64,000 nt of DNA from Brasenia schreberi (Eukaryota > Streptophyta > Magnoliopsida > Nymphaeales > Cabombaceae). Below, piece by piece: positions 46,466 through 59,300 of this stretch. The DNA is taken from positions 5,022,001 to 5,086,000 of the forward strand of contig JAYKKT010000076.1 in the NCBI GenBank assembly GCA_036023115.1, written 5' to 3'. The notes beneath the pieces are model-generated. The model was not told where the DNA came from. It did no database searches and worked only from the letters and a program-made list of their open reading frames with translations. Each line of letters begins with the position of its first letter. Position 1 is the stretch's first letter. A program made the position numbers and the translations under genes.

Positions 46466-49400
46466 ACTGCCCTAACCAGATTTTTGCAGTACCTCACGCA
46501 AATGCAAACAATAAGAGTTGAGGCTTTATAAAAGAGCAAGGAGTAGTCAACAAATAATGATTAATGAATGAGAGAGGGGCGTGTAGGGTTGATTTTCATC
46601 CCTTAAATAATGCCAATATGTTCAGCTTTGTAAAGTAGGTACGTATCATCTTTTACGCTCAACAGGTTTTCCTTCCAAAATCAGAGTTCCGTTGAAGTTC
46701 GGGTCTCTCACCCATTAGCTGACATGATCCATGACTTGAAGGTAGGCTTCGACTACTACTTGTAGATCTTATTCGATATTTAAATTAGCCCACATCTTTT
46801 GGTTTCGTGGTAACAGATCTAGTTCGCAGGCTGATCTTTCGTTCCAAAAGTTTCACAACCAAAGCGCGACGAAAAGCTTACAGGCAGCAGAAAGTCAGAC
46901 AAGGTAATTCTTGAAAGTCTTAAATTAGTTTAGGCTAGATCTTCTGGTCTCATCATCCCCCTCATGAATCCTTAAAGCTTGACCCCAAGTTTTTCCCAAT
47001 TAAAAGATGATTTCCCTCCCAAGTACATAAAACACAAACCTAATATAAACTTGCTAAAAATTCAAAACAACAAGTTGCATTGGCAATAAGGCTCCCAAGC
47101 TTTATTCAAAAGCAAATCTAAACTCAATGAAAGCAAAAACCAACACTGTTGGATTTGAAGTGCATGCTTCAATCTCAACAAAATGTCATGTCTACTAGGT
47201 TAATCTGAAAACAAAGGTTAGACTTATCAAGGGTCAAGATCCCAAATTCTAAAATTTGATCCTCCCTCCTATCGAGGAACTAACATCAACATGAGAATAT
47301 CTCAGGTGGTACTGGGGAGTAGGAAGCCCATGAAGCAATTTCAAAAATGGCAAACGATGTCTTATTTTATGTTCATAGCAACAAGGGCACTTATCTGGTG
47401 GAATAGATAACTGTAACATCACACTCAGCAGTGGCACTCTTTTCTAGCTGTTATTGGAAGTATTGTTGTGGTTATGAGGCTGAGAATTCTTCATTAGAGC
47501 TATAACCCGGTTCACTTGGTCACAATTACAGAAATTGGATAGAGGAGTTCTGACTCGAGTGGAAGGGCCAATTGGACCTTACTCAATGTTGTCCTTTTGG
47601 TTAGAAACAAAATACTGCACTCTTCCTCATGCACATAGGATTGAGAGCACCTTATCTACAAATGTTTTGGTTTCTATTTCTTTGGTTTTGATTTTAACCG
47701 TGTCTTGTCTCTTCTTTGTTAATTCTGTACACGGTATTGTGAGAACCTGCTTCTTTATTGTTTTGTTTTGAAGGACTCCATAATAATGGACCCCTGCTCC
47801 CTCTTGTACAGCTACACCCATTTGTAATCAAATAGGGACTGCCTAACCCCATTTATAGACTATTGATTTGAAGATTCTCAAAATTTTGGATGCTCTCAAT
47901 GGGTTTTGGCAAAATTTCCTCCTCAAACATTTTCATCCGAGTTAAAGGTACCAATCATCCCAAGTCACTCATGTGAACTTAAACAAATATATAAACTTAA
48001 CAAACCTACGGAGTCTCCCTTCTTTAATCTTGATCGTTTCATGTCGTTCTATTCAAGTAGGGGCGGTCAACATGGACGGAGATGGTGGTCTAGGCGGCAG
48101 AAAGTAAGGTGTTGGGAACTCCTGTGTACTTGAGAACAATTCAAGTGGGTGGTAGCACTGGTTGTGTTGTGGAAGACGGAAACAGAGAACGGTAGAGAAA
48201 TAATAGCCAGGAATGGAGATGCCATGAGTATTTAGTCGCTGTTAGTTATTGTATTTTCACATAATCAAGTGCCATCTGTCGACATATAGGAGTCATGGCG
48301 GGCGGACGGGAGAAACAGTTTTTCTAAAAGTGAGCTACAGTATTAAGAGTAAACCTGGTAATTTTGAAAAACATTACAGGGTACCAAGTGTAGAGGGCAA
48401 TCCTTACCCATCCCCACGGGTTCTCCAACCCTCCGTGGGACGAGTTTTAGAGTTGGAAACCTACCCCACCCTTCCCGGTGCGAGTTTTTAGAGTTGGAAA
48501 ACCTACCCCACTGCAGCACACGACTGAGTAGGATGCAATGTAGACCGATTTAGGTGTATATATATATATATATGAGAGAGAGGAAAAAAAATGAGAGGAA
48601 GGACTACTGTATGATCGTCTGTGGTGGATGATCAAGAACGGTGTTCAAATTGAGGACATTGTCATCCCCAAACGTTTATGAAGAATGATTGGACGTCTAG
48701 GACTTGAGAATATATATATATTTTTGAAGGACTCTATCATACTATATATAGTAATTCTATTGCACATACCTCTTACACTATACTCAATACATTCTCTTTT
48801 CTTTTTTTAGTAACAATGAGTATAATAAGTTTGTTCATCATATTCTTTAACTTTTAAAATGACACTTATGTCTCAAAAAGCAAATGTAATGCCTGAGTAC
48901 TCATTGTACGATCCATTTTTCATCTATCTATCTACACAGGATGCATGCATGCATGTGCACGTGCATGCACACACACCAAACAGTATGTACTTGTATAACA
49001 TATATATTGTATAATAGAGGACTATGTATAACATACTATATTAAGTAAAAATATATCATACATAATATATAAGATTATGCATAATACTAAATTAAATTGT
49101 ATATAGATTTCTTTTTCTCCTTGTGCGGGGGGAGGGGTGGGCCGGATCTTAAAAAGATGTTTCAAAAGTAGGGTCAGGTTGGGTGGGGCCAAAACCAGCC
49201 CGACCCTCTTGGCACCCCGAATCCCAGTGTAGAAGGGACAAACAAATACTGAAGTTTTTTTCTAAAAAATACCATCTTTGCTAAGCTCTAAAGAAATGAT
49301 AACCTCGTTGTAAAGTTGATTGTGTTGGTGTGTGTTCAGTCCTTACTTTTATTAAAAGGTAACGCTTGTACCAATATAGCATTGATGAGTGCCCTCTTCC

Positions 49401-50229
49401 ATCATGGCCCTTATCAACTTCACTTGATGTAGCCCTTCATTGTGACATCCTGGCCCGTGAGGCTTGGTTGATGTAGCAACCTTTCGAGGATAACGATCAC
49501 GAACTAATCAGACACGAAATCTAGTGAGCACAAGCACCGAATGAATAGATCCAATTAATAATATCCAAGATCCGAATATAAAGTTCTTAGATCCAATGAG
49601 GCACTTGGGTATTGTGAGGTACCCGTTTGCAGTGCGTAAAATTGCTGGTTGGTCAATAGTTTTGGCATCATTCTTTTTTCCCAGCAAGTTCTCAACGAAT
49701 TGAGAAGTTTTCAAAAAGTTATTTTTTTCCTTAAAAATCTAGAATACCTGAAGAAAAAAATCACATATAAAAAAGGAAATGTGAAAATATAAGACATAAT
49801 GGCTCCTATCCCCATTTTCCTTATGAAAGAGTCGAAGATATCAAAAAGAATGAAGATTTGAGCTAGAAGATAATGAATAAATACTGCTATTGTAAAAACC
49901 ACCGTATTATCCTCTCAAGATTCTAAACGTGGATGATGATTTTCATTAACATCAATAACCTTTAACTGCCAATGTTTTCACGGTATTCTTCAAATATCAT
50001 TATATCAGTGGCAATGGTTAACAAAGAGAATCGTTGCTGCAGCAGTACTCAGACTGATCTGGATGCCCATTTTTAGTTCAAGCGCTGTAAGGTTGAAGCA
50101 AAAATCGGCCAAAAAGATCAAGTAGGTGTTTGCAATAACCCCCGGCACCCTGTTGAATTGTGGTTTTTCGGACAGCCCATGCCCACAGAAATTGCAGACC
50201 CCAGGCAGTGTCTTCTTGCCTTAGATGAC
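46466..50229. other. no firm gene; weak copia integrase-like fragment at 47249-47437
   Basis: The minus strand at 47249-47437 reads CPCCYEHKIRHRLPF then YHLRYSHVDVSSS, faintly like the copia pre-integrase C-x2-C ... H.D segment; this is weak. Elsewhere: short ORFs without motifs, a partial repeat of GTTTTAGAGTTGGAAACCTACCCCA at 48433-48510 (two copies), and AT-rich DNA (48540-49120). Confidence 0.3.
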
Positions 50230-50514
50230 CTGCAAGCTAGAGATGTCAAAATGGGCATGGGGTGGGGGCCAGGCCCGGCCCTAAAAAAATGCAGGGTCGG
50301 CGAGAGAATTCTGACCCATATTTGAAGCTGGGCCAAATGGCTCTGAGGGCCGATGTAGGTCGGGCCTGGCTTGCCTGCAAGGCCATAGGACCGTTGGATA
50401 TTAGATTGGATAAAACTCAATCCAGATATGCTTGAAATCCAAATCCAACCACAACATTTTAGGCTTCAACAAGACATATACACATTTAATAAAAACTATA
50501 TATACATGTATATG

Positions 50515-51313
50515 TAGGGGTGTACAGTGGCCGGTTTGGTTGGGTTAACCGAATTCACAGGAATTTGGGGAACCAAATTATGGATCAAACCAAACTGAAT
50601 TAGTTTGGTTCGGTTATTCAGTTTTGTAGACATGACTGACCAAATTACACTAAGTAATATTCATTATCAATGCCAGTATAGAGAGAGAGATCTACATATT
50701 ACTTTCATATTCAAATTAGTGATGGGAGTCCCCAGTGGCATCCCAAAATAATGATAATGGTATTACCTCTAATTTAGTAGTCACTATTGGGCTCTTTTCC
50801 AATGTTAAGGTGAAAGATTTCTTTGCATCCTGAATAGGGTTGTCACCACTGTAACTCCCCTGATGCATGTGCGCAAGCATTGACGTTCCAGTTAAGGGAT
50901 TGAAATATACGTACAAAGGTCGCCAGCCGATCGTCACAACCATTATGTCTGGTTTTAACATTGGAGTGCTTGATGATGGCCCCTTCAAGCATACTCCGCT
51001 ACACAGGGTGTGGGGGCTTCAATCCAATATCGACAAAGAGGCGAGGATCGTTCTAGATTGTGACCTGGAGGCACTATCACAATGAGGCATTCTGGATGGC
51101 AGAGATTGAAAGGCGCTGCCACAAAGAGGCAAAGAAGATAGGGTATAGGGGCATGTTATGAATTTAACGTTTAATAAATCAGTTATTCGGATCTTCAGTT
51201 CTAGATCTTGTGGAACCAAAAACTGAAAACCTATTAAAATCCAAACTGAAACTGAACCGATCCGCAAATTGTGGTTCAGTTTGGTTCAAGTAATTTGGTA
51301 AACCTCACCCCTA
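50515..51313. mobile_element. non-autonomous hAT element, nested (799 bp)
   Basis: Termini TAGGGGTG and CACCCCTA, with a perfect 8-bp target duplication TGTATATG on both sides (50507-50514 and 51314-51321). Subterminal GGTTTGGTTGGGTTAACCGA and GGTTCAGTTTGGTTCAAG are typical of hAT. No transposase seen. Confidence 0.92.
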
Positions 51314-51391
51314 TGTATATGTACTATATATATAGTATGTATAATGTAAATATGTTATAGAAAAACTGTGTATGTGTATGTGATATACATA

Positions 51392-51395
<4 letters not shown>

Positions 51396-51448
<53 letters not shown>

Positions 51449-51458
51449 GGGGGGGGGG
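51396..51458. repeat. (TA)n microsatellite followed by a G-run
   Basis: About 20 TA units, GTATGT, then nine G's, inside the outer hAT element. Confidence 0.95.
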
Positions 51459-51983
51459 ACCGGGCCAGCACTTTAGTGGCCCATATAAAATGTGGGGCTA
51501 CACAGCCCGACCTGGAGCCAGCCCACAAGGGCTGTGGCCGGACCAGCCTATGTTGACATCTCTACCGCAAGGTCGCAGGCTATGTGTCCCATGCAGGCCC
51601 CACGGGCAAACACACACCCTCTTGATCACACGTAATCATCCCCCACGTCAAACACAAGCAACACACCCCTCTTACATGAGCGCGCACTTTTCGGTATGTT
51701 GATTTTCAAGTCATTAACGAATGAACATCAATTCAACCTGAACTTCTCTCGTGATGCTATGGTGGACAGTCAAACACGAGAAGAGTAGGGAAAGCTTTGA
51801 TGATAACCAAACCATTACGTCACTAATTTTTTCCTCAATTCATGATATAATATTTCTCGCCAGTCTTAGCATTGACAAAATCCTTGGTTCTCATAAAACA
51901 GACTGCCCCAAGAAAGTAATTAGAACAAATATCCCAAAAGTTTTAACCCAGTACCAGTGATGGGGACACACTACAAAGATTGT

Positions 51984-52387
51984 CTAACCCAAAAAGTTCA
52001 TTATCACCAGGTGGAGGACTAGATTGCAGAGGACAAAGTCAGCGAAAGCTCTTTCTGGTGGCAGATCCTGGGAGAAAAGGGCAAAGAATCCCATAAATAA
52101 CAAGCTAAGACCTCATGCTTCTATGGGAAAGTAACACAAAAACACATTTATACCTTGAATTCCTTGTTCTCTTTATTGACTTGTATCCTGAGACAGACTG
52201 CAGCAACCCAGGAGGAAGATTAATTTTTAATAATGACATCGGAGGCATCAGACAAACAAAATTATAAAAGACGAACTAATTAAGCAATCATAGACTTACC
52301 TGCTAGAACTGCAGTCCCTACACAAGAAAGAACACCTGAAAGGAAGGAGTTGAAGGGAAAAGATCCAACTATTGCCATGTAAACAAC
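51984..52387 (-). CDS. DAD1: DAD1, oligosaccharyltransferase subunit, last three coding exons
   Basis: Three exons on the minus strand: 52300-52387, 52154-52197 and 51984-52067, joined by GT-AG introns of 102 and 86 bases with consistent phase; together they give 71 residues and a stop. The reading starts [20 protein letters not shown], continues through [14 protein letters not shown] and ends [11 protein letters not shown]. This is the C-terminal two thirds of DAD1 (about 115 residues in plants), a membrane subunit of the ER complex that transfers N-glycans to nascent proteins. The segments shown include two of its membrane spans. The preceding acceptor is at 52388-52389; the first exon (about 44 residues, ending before VVYM) was not found anywhere to 64000. 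Either intron 1 is longer than 11 kb and holds the LINEs and hAT, or the 5' end is lost. No stops or frame breaks in what is present. Confidence 0.93.
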
Positions 52388-52483
52388 CTGGCATTCAGTC
52401 AAAGCACTTTTGCAGTGAGAAAAAATAATAAATTAGCATAAAAAAAAATCTCATGGAAGCATCATAAGATATAGCACATACGT

Positions 52484-52575
52484 CTCAATGCTTCAGAATT
52501 AACATGCTGCAAAACAAGTAGATGTTTGGCTCAATGCTTCAGAATTAACATGCTGCAAAACAAGTAGATGTTTGG
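52484..52575. repeat. 46-bp perfect tandem duplication
   Basis: CTCAATGCTTCAGAATTAAC... ending GATGTTTGG at 52484-52529 repeats without change at 52530-52575, 97 bases upstream of the DAD1 acceptor. Confidence 0.95.
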
Positions 52576-53445
52576 ATCGTAAAAGCTTCCTCTCAAGGTG
52601 TGACCAATTGAAACTTTGTTACGAAGCTCAAGGCACAGCCATACACTAGAAACTGTGTTGAACAAAGAGAGGAAAAGAAGAGGACAGGAGTTACAATCCT
52701 TAACCCTCTGTTGAATGCCATACAAGGGCTGAAAGCCCTCACATCCATTGACACTGTCAGACACCCACTAACGGAAATCACCTCTATGACGAAAGAATTA
52801 GTCACCTACATAAAGCTACAAGCCTCTGACTCACAACCATATGAAACCACTAGTGCTTCTCTTGAAGCACAAGTGACGTTTGAACTAGCACTCTCTAGGG
52901 CTTAAAGTAATTACAATCAGGGCCATCTCATGCAACAGATGAATGAGTTTCAGCTAAACCCCCTTGCAGATATATTTAAGAGAGTTGATCGTCCATGGCA
53001 AGTACAAATAACATTTAGGCATCCTTTAGAAATTCTAACAGCTTAGTATCTTTTTTCTCCTTTAAAGGTAACAATGAAATAAAATCGCAAAACATCTTAT
53101 CACAAAAAGGAAAAAACCAATCAGCACTACCCCTATAACTTTGACTGTAGACCAGTAATTTCATGCACAACCACACCAATGCTCACCACCACACATGCAG
53201 TGATAATGATGAACAGTGCAAAAAAATTTCTAAGCGAAACCATTATCAGGTATTTGCCCTAATAGCGCTTTACCAAAGCCTTACAAACGTTCATTGTGAA
53301 AGAGTGGGATTCTCTAAGGCCAAGACCAACAAACAACTTCAACCAGAAAATAACACAATATCTTTACCGTCACTACCACACCTGAGAACTATGACAACCT
53401 TGCACCAATGACCACAATTAACTCCTTGCTTCTGTCAGCATACAT
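52576..53445. other. no gene seen; probably DAD1 intron
   Basis: Searched by eye on the minus strand for the missing DAD1 N-terminal exon; not found. Short ORFs (52711-52905, 53163-53411) have no motif. Confidence 0.4.
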
Positions 53446-54940
53446 CTAACAACAAAGCCTTTTCCCATACTAGATGAGATTGACTACATGGATTCTTTGT
53501 TTCCATACAACTCATCATGTGACATGCATCGTTAACTCAACATAAGTTAAATCATATTTTATTGTTTCCTTCAATACTTTTATGGTCTTCCTCTTCCTCT
53601 TTTAATATTTTCACAATTTAGTTTCTCATTACTTCTTATAGGAGTTTCCTTTAGTCATCTTCCTATGTGTTTCAAATCATCTTAAATAATTTTTCCAAAT
53701 TTTGTCATCGATTGGTAACACTCCCAATTTGTTTCTAATAACCTCATTACGTATACGATCTTTCCTTGTGTGACCACCCATCCATCTCAGCATCTTCATT
53801 GTTGCCATCTTCTGTACATGATGATTACCTACCCAATTCTCAAAACCATACACCATAGCAAGTCTAATTACTACTCTATAATATTTATCTTTCAACTTTT
53901 AATAGTATCTTTTTGTCATATAGAATACTCAATGCACCTCTCCATTTTAACTAACCTACAGTAATTCTATGTGTAACATCTCTATCAATTTTTTCATCAC
54001 TTTGAGGAAATAAACATAAGAATTTAAAACTTTTCTTACGAGGTATGCAATGTGCGCCAATTTTAATTTCTATGTCATTTGAAGTAACCAAATGATCAAC
54101 TTCTATGCCACATCTTTTATCTTTGCTCTACTAAGTTGAAAGCCTTTGCTCTAAAATATTCCAGAAGATGTCTCAATGGATGAATAGCCTCATAGCATGG
54201 TTTATCAACATAATTCTGGATGTTTGCCTTATACTTTATATGAGTATAATTGTACTCTTCTTCCATTCCTCAAGTATCCTTATGTTTTTTCATATTTATT
54301 AAATATTCTTTTAAGTCAAGTAATACCCGTCTCTTCTAGGATTTTTCATACTTCTATACGAACATTGTTAGATTTATCAACCCTCGTAAGTTTAACAGCC
54401 TCCTTGACTTCATTCTTTTGAATACATTGATAGAAATTACGGTTTATATACTCTTTTGATTTTATTAGCTCTCCTAAGCTAATATTAACACCTATCTTTT
54501 CGTTAAAAAGCTTAGGAAAATAATTTTTCATCTATTTTTTTATATCATTACTTGCCACTAGAATATTTTCATCATCTTTGACACATCTAACAAAAGTAAG
54601 ATCCTTAGTTTTCCTATCTCTAGCCCTAGCTATTATAAAAATATCTCTTTCACTTCTTTTGAGTTGAGTTTTTTATATAAATTATAAATCCTCTCAAATT
54701 TTAGTTTTTAATTCACTAATAGTCTTTTTCGCTTCTTTTTTTGCTTCCTTATAAGCCTCCCAAGTTTTATTAGTTGTATTAGCATAATGCAATTTATAAC
54801 ATGTCGTCTTTGCCTTGATCTTATCTTGCACCATTTCACTCCACCACCAGCCTTCCTTTTGTGCCGGTACACCTCTGTTAGACTCACCTAAGGGATCTTT
54901 TGTTACTTCCCTAATATGCATAATCATATTGTTTCACATA
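53446..54940 (-). mobile_element. RTE-type LINE, old 5'-truncated copy
   Basis: The minus strand matches the LINE at 56384-59658 from about 54940 (MIMHIREVTKDPLGES, after the endonuclease domain) to the 3' end (...GGCTTTGTTGTTAG at 53446). Pieces: 54694-54927 (QKEGWWWSEMVQDKIKAKT), 54346-54531 (RT fingers region, [19 protein letters not shown]) and 53677-53895 (KMLRWMGGHTRKDRIRNEV). The central RT, including the catalytic box, is deleted between about 54340 and 54180. It is much more diverged than the other two copies. No clear target duplication. Confidence 0.85.
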
Positions 54941-55476
54941 ATTTTCGCTTCTCCCTCTCTCTCTTTATGTAATGTACATATATGTAGGTAGGTAAGTAGG
55001 TATTTATGTATGGATAAGGAGCTTAGTGTATGCGAGCACATCTAGCCATTCAAACTTATGGCCTCGCCAATCACTGTTCATGCAATCGCAATCCAAGTTT
55101 TTGGAAAACCAAGATAAGTTTAAACTCAAGTTTGAAAGAAAACTGATTTCAGAAACTTCAAAAGCTTAATTTTTAAGACTCCTAATTGTTTGACATCCAA
55201 TCTTGTTTCAATGCCAGTAAAAACCTTAGAATATAAAACCTTGTTTATGCATTCATACCAAATAACTTTTTTATGTTATCTGAAAAACCTTCCGAATGGA
55301 AAAGCCAGGTACATGTACCCCTCTATTCACATAAAGTGTAACTAGCTTTTCTTTCTATTTGTTGGTGCCTATATATATAATATGAGGTGCTCTTTCTTGC
55401 ATCCTACGCTTAGTTCTCAAGCATTTTGTGAACAAAGAAATTTATTATTTGGGATATGCGCTTACCACTCTTGGTA
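54941..55476. other. no gene seen
   Basis: Short CT-rich and AGGTAGGTAAGTAGG simple repeats (54950-55005), otherwise featureless. Confidence 0.4.
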
Positions 55477-56383
55477 GTGTCAATCAGTGTTGTCTGACAC
55501 GTATCATATCGCGTATCGTTGGGCTCCACGATACGGGCGTATCGTATCGTATCATACTTTAATATTAAAATAATACAAAAAATTATTTAAAAAATAAAGA
55601 AAATTAGTAAAAATCCAAAAAAAATTGAAAAAATCTGATAATTGCTTTAAATTCATATAATGCAAAGTTTAGCACAGATTGAACATTCAACATTGAACAA
55701 TTGCATCCATAATTACATATTTTGAAGCAAAAAATGAAATACATTTACATTTTACATATTGTAAATTTGTATCAGGATTATTAACTAAATAATCTTCATC
55801 TTCTACATGATAAAGATTCAAAGTTTCTCATCACCTTCTACTTTAAAATGAAAATCTTCATCTCCTTTGTGATGTTGTTGCACTTCAAATTAATTCATGC
55901 AATGTCTTCTTCAGTTAGGAGTATATTTTCTTCGTTATCTTCCATAATCCACTCATCGAATATATCAAAATTAACAAACTGCTATCTTTGTACATGTAGT
56001 TGTCATATTTGCTAATTTTCATATGTGAGCAAAACAATGAGCTCAATTTCTTTGATTATTGACTCTATGACACCTTAGTGATGTGATATTATTACTTGAT
56101 GATATCCCTTTTTCTCTTACGATTAGCTTTTTAACTAATGCTTGAGCTTCATTTCTCACTTCACAGACTGAGTTAAGTCTCACACACGTTGATCATGTTC
56201 AACTCAATGGAAGTCACGTAAGGTGAACCCTAAAATAGTGAAGTTGTGAAATGCCCAATCAATGAACCGAGACAACCAAATGTTTTTAATTGTTTGTGAT
56301 CTCATGAAATTAGAAACTGCTAGCAGAAATATACCTATAAGTTGGCAACAGAAAGGAAAATGATTTTGTCACAATTTTTATTT

Positions 56384-59300
56384 ACAACAACAACAACTAA
56401 GCCTTTTCTCATACTAGACGGGGTCGGCTACATGGATTATTTGTTTCCACAGATCCCTATCGTGTGCCATGTTAGCAGTTAACTCCCAATAAGCTAGATC
56501 ATTCTTTATTGTTTCTTTCCAACACTTTTGTGGTCGTCCTCTACCTCTTTTAATACTTTCCAAATTTAGTTTTTCTAACCTTCTTACAGGTTCTTCTTTT
56601 GATCTTCTTTCTTTATGTCCAAACCATCTTAAACGATGTTCTCTCATTTTATCCTCTATTGGTGCCACTCCTAATTTGTTTCTAATAACCTCATTATGTA
56701 TATGGTCTTTTCTTGTATGGCCACTCATCCATCTCAACATCTTCATTTCTGTCACAGACATCTTTTGTACATGTTGATGATTAATAGCCCAACACTCAGA
56801 ACCATAAAACATGGCAGGCCTAATTGCTGCTCTATAATATTTACCTTTTAATTTTAATGGTATCTTCTTATCACAAAGAATACCCGATGCTCCTCTTCAT
56901 TTTAACCAACCAGCATTAATTCTATGTGTAACATCTCCATCAATTCTTCCATCACTCTGAAAAATTGACCGTAGGTATTTAAAACTTTCCTTTTGGGGGA
57001 TGCAATGTGTGCCAATTTTAATTTCTATGTCCTTTAAAGTAACCAAATGATCAAACTTACATTCCATATATTATGTCTTTGTTCTACTAAGTTGGAGGCC
57101 TTTGCTTTCTAATGTTTCTCTCCATAGTTCCAATTTTCTATTAACTTTTTCCTTAGACTCCTCCACTAATACAATGTCAATCTGCAAATAACATACACCA
57201 AGGTACTTCATCTTGAATATGTTTTGTTAACTCATCCATCACCATTATAAATAAGTATGGACTTAAAGTTGATCCTTGATGTAACCCAATATTAACTTCA
57301 AAGAAGTGTGTCGTTCCTTCATGAGTCCTCACACATGTTTTTGCACCATCATACATGTCTCTTATAAGGTTAATATATGTCAATGGGATACCTCTTTTTT
57401 CCAAAGTTCTCCAAAGAACCTCCCTCGGTACCCTATCATAAGCTTTTTCGAGATCAATAAATATCATGTGAAGGTCTTTCTTTTTTGCTCTAAAATGTTC
57501 CATAAGACGTCTCAAAAGGTGAATCGCTTCAATAGTAGATCTGCCTGGCATGAATCCAAATTGATTCTCTGTTGTACTTGATACTTGTCTTAACCTACGT
57601 TCGATAATTTTTTCCCATAATTTCATAGTATGACTCATTAACTTGATACCTCGATAATTCGCACAATTTTGAATGTCTCCCATGTTCTTATATATGGGTA
57701 TAAGTGCACTTGCTCTCCATTCCTCGGGCATCTTTTGGTTTTTCCATATTTCATTAAATAGTCTTGTGAGCCAAGTGATTCCTATTTCTCCTAGTATTTT
57801 CCAAACTTCTATAGGAATATTATCTGGTCCTACCGATTTACCACCCTTCATATGTTTAAGGGCCTCTTTGACTTCATTCTTTTGAATACGTCGGTAGAAA
57901 TTGTGGTTTATATACTTTTCTGACTTGGCTAAATCTCCTAAACTAATACTAACATCTTTATTTTCATTAAAAAGATTATAAAAATAGTTTTGCCATCTAT
58001 TTCTTATATCATCATTTGCCACTAGAATTTTTTCATCCTCGTCTTTTATGCATCTAACATAATTAAGATCTTTAGTTTTCTTATCTCTAGCCCTAGCTAT
58101 CCTAAAAATATCTCTTTCACCCTCTTTTGAGTTGAGTTTTTTATATAAGTCCTCCCAAATCTTAGCTTTTGCTTCACTAACGGCCTTTTTCGCTTCCTTC
58201 TTTGCTTTCTTATAAGCTTCTAAAGTTTCACTAGTTTTCTTAGCATAATGTAATTTGTAGCATGCCCTCTTTGTCTTGATTTTATTTTGTACTACTTCAC
58301 TCCACCACCAAGCTTCTTTTTGTGCCGGTATACCTCCCTTAGATACCCCTAACACATCTTTCGCCACTTTCCTAATATGTATAGCCATATTGTTCCACAT
58401 ATCACAAGGTATGCCAACATAATTCCAAACATCTCCTTGAAAGACTTTCTGTTTAAATATATCTTCTTTCTCACTTTTGAGGTTCCACCATTTGGTCCGA
58501 ATAGCTCGATGCACTCTTTTCTTCTTTGTCCATTTTTTTATTTGTAAATCCATAACTAAAAGTCGATGTTGGGTGGTTAAGATTTCTCCTAGAATTACCT
58601 TACAATCTTTACAACACGCTCTATCTTTTTTTCTACAAATAAAGTAATCAATTTGTGTTTGTGAAAAGCCACTCTTATAAGTAATTAAATGTTCATCTCG
58701 TTTTTTGAAGATTGTATTGACTATAAAGAGATCAAATGCCATAGCAAAATTTAAAATCTCCCTACCTTCCTCGTTTATATCCCCAAAACCAAAGTTTTCA
58801 TGAATCCCTTGATATCCTAATGCCTCTTTACCGACATGTCCATTTAAATCTCCTCCTAAACAAATCAACTCCCTTTGTGGAAATCTTTTGAAACACTTTA
58901 TCTAACTCTTCCCAAAAAACTGTCTTTATACTATCTTTTAGTCCTACTTGGGGTGTGTAAGCACAAACTATATTCAAAACCTCTGCTCCTAACACTAATT
59001 TCAACATCACGATTCAGTCACCATATCGTTGTATGTCTACTACACTGTCCTTTAAATCTTTATTTATTATAATACCAACTCCGTTTCGAACCTTTTCTTT
59101 ACCTGAGTGCCATAATTTAAAACATGTATCCTCTATCTCCTTTGCTTTTTCTCCAACCCATTTTGTCTCTTGTAAACATAGAATATGAATCTTTCTCTGA
59201 ATCATAGTATCTACCACCTCCATTAGCTTATCGGATAATGTTCCGATATTCCAAGAACCAATACGAATCTTATTATCTAGGACTAGCTTCCTTACCCCCG

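Larger units (their letters stand above)
50238..51564. mobile_element. non-autonomous hAT element, outer (1,327 bp)
   Basis: Termini TAGAGATGTCAA and TTGACATCTCTA are perfect inverted repeats of 12 bp. Flanking octamers CTGCAAGC (50230-50237) and CCGCAAGG (51565-51572) match at 6 of 8. Subterminal GGCCAGGCCCGG / CCGGGCCAGC sequence is typical of plant hAT MITEs. No transposase. It contains a second hAT element. Confidence 0.85.

Noticed and set aside
49508..49902. Minus-strand ORFs with hydrophobic stretches that faintly suggested an organelle-derived membrane protein
   Set aside because: No specific motif could be named on either ORF and the frames are interrupted; not supported without a search.
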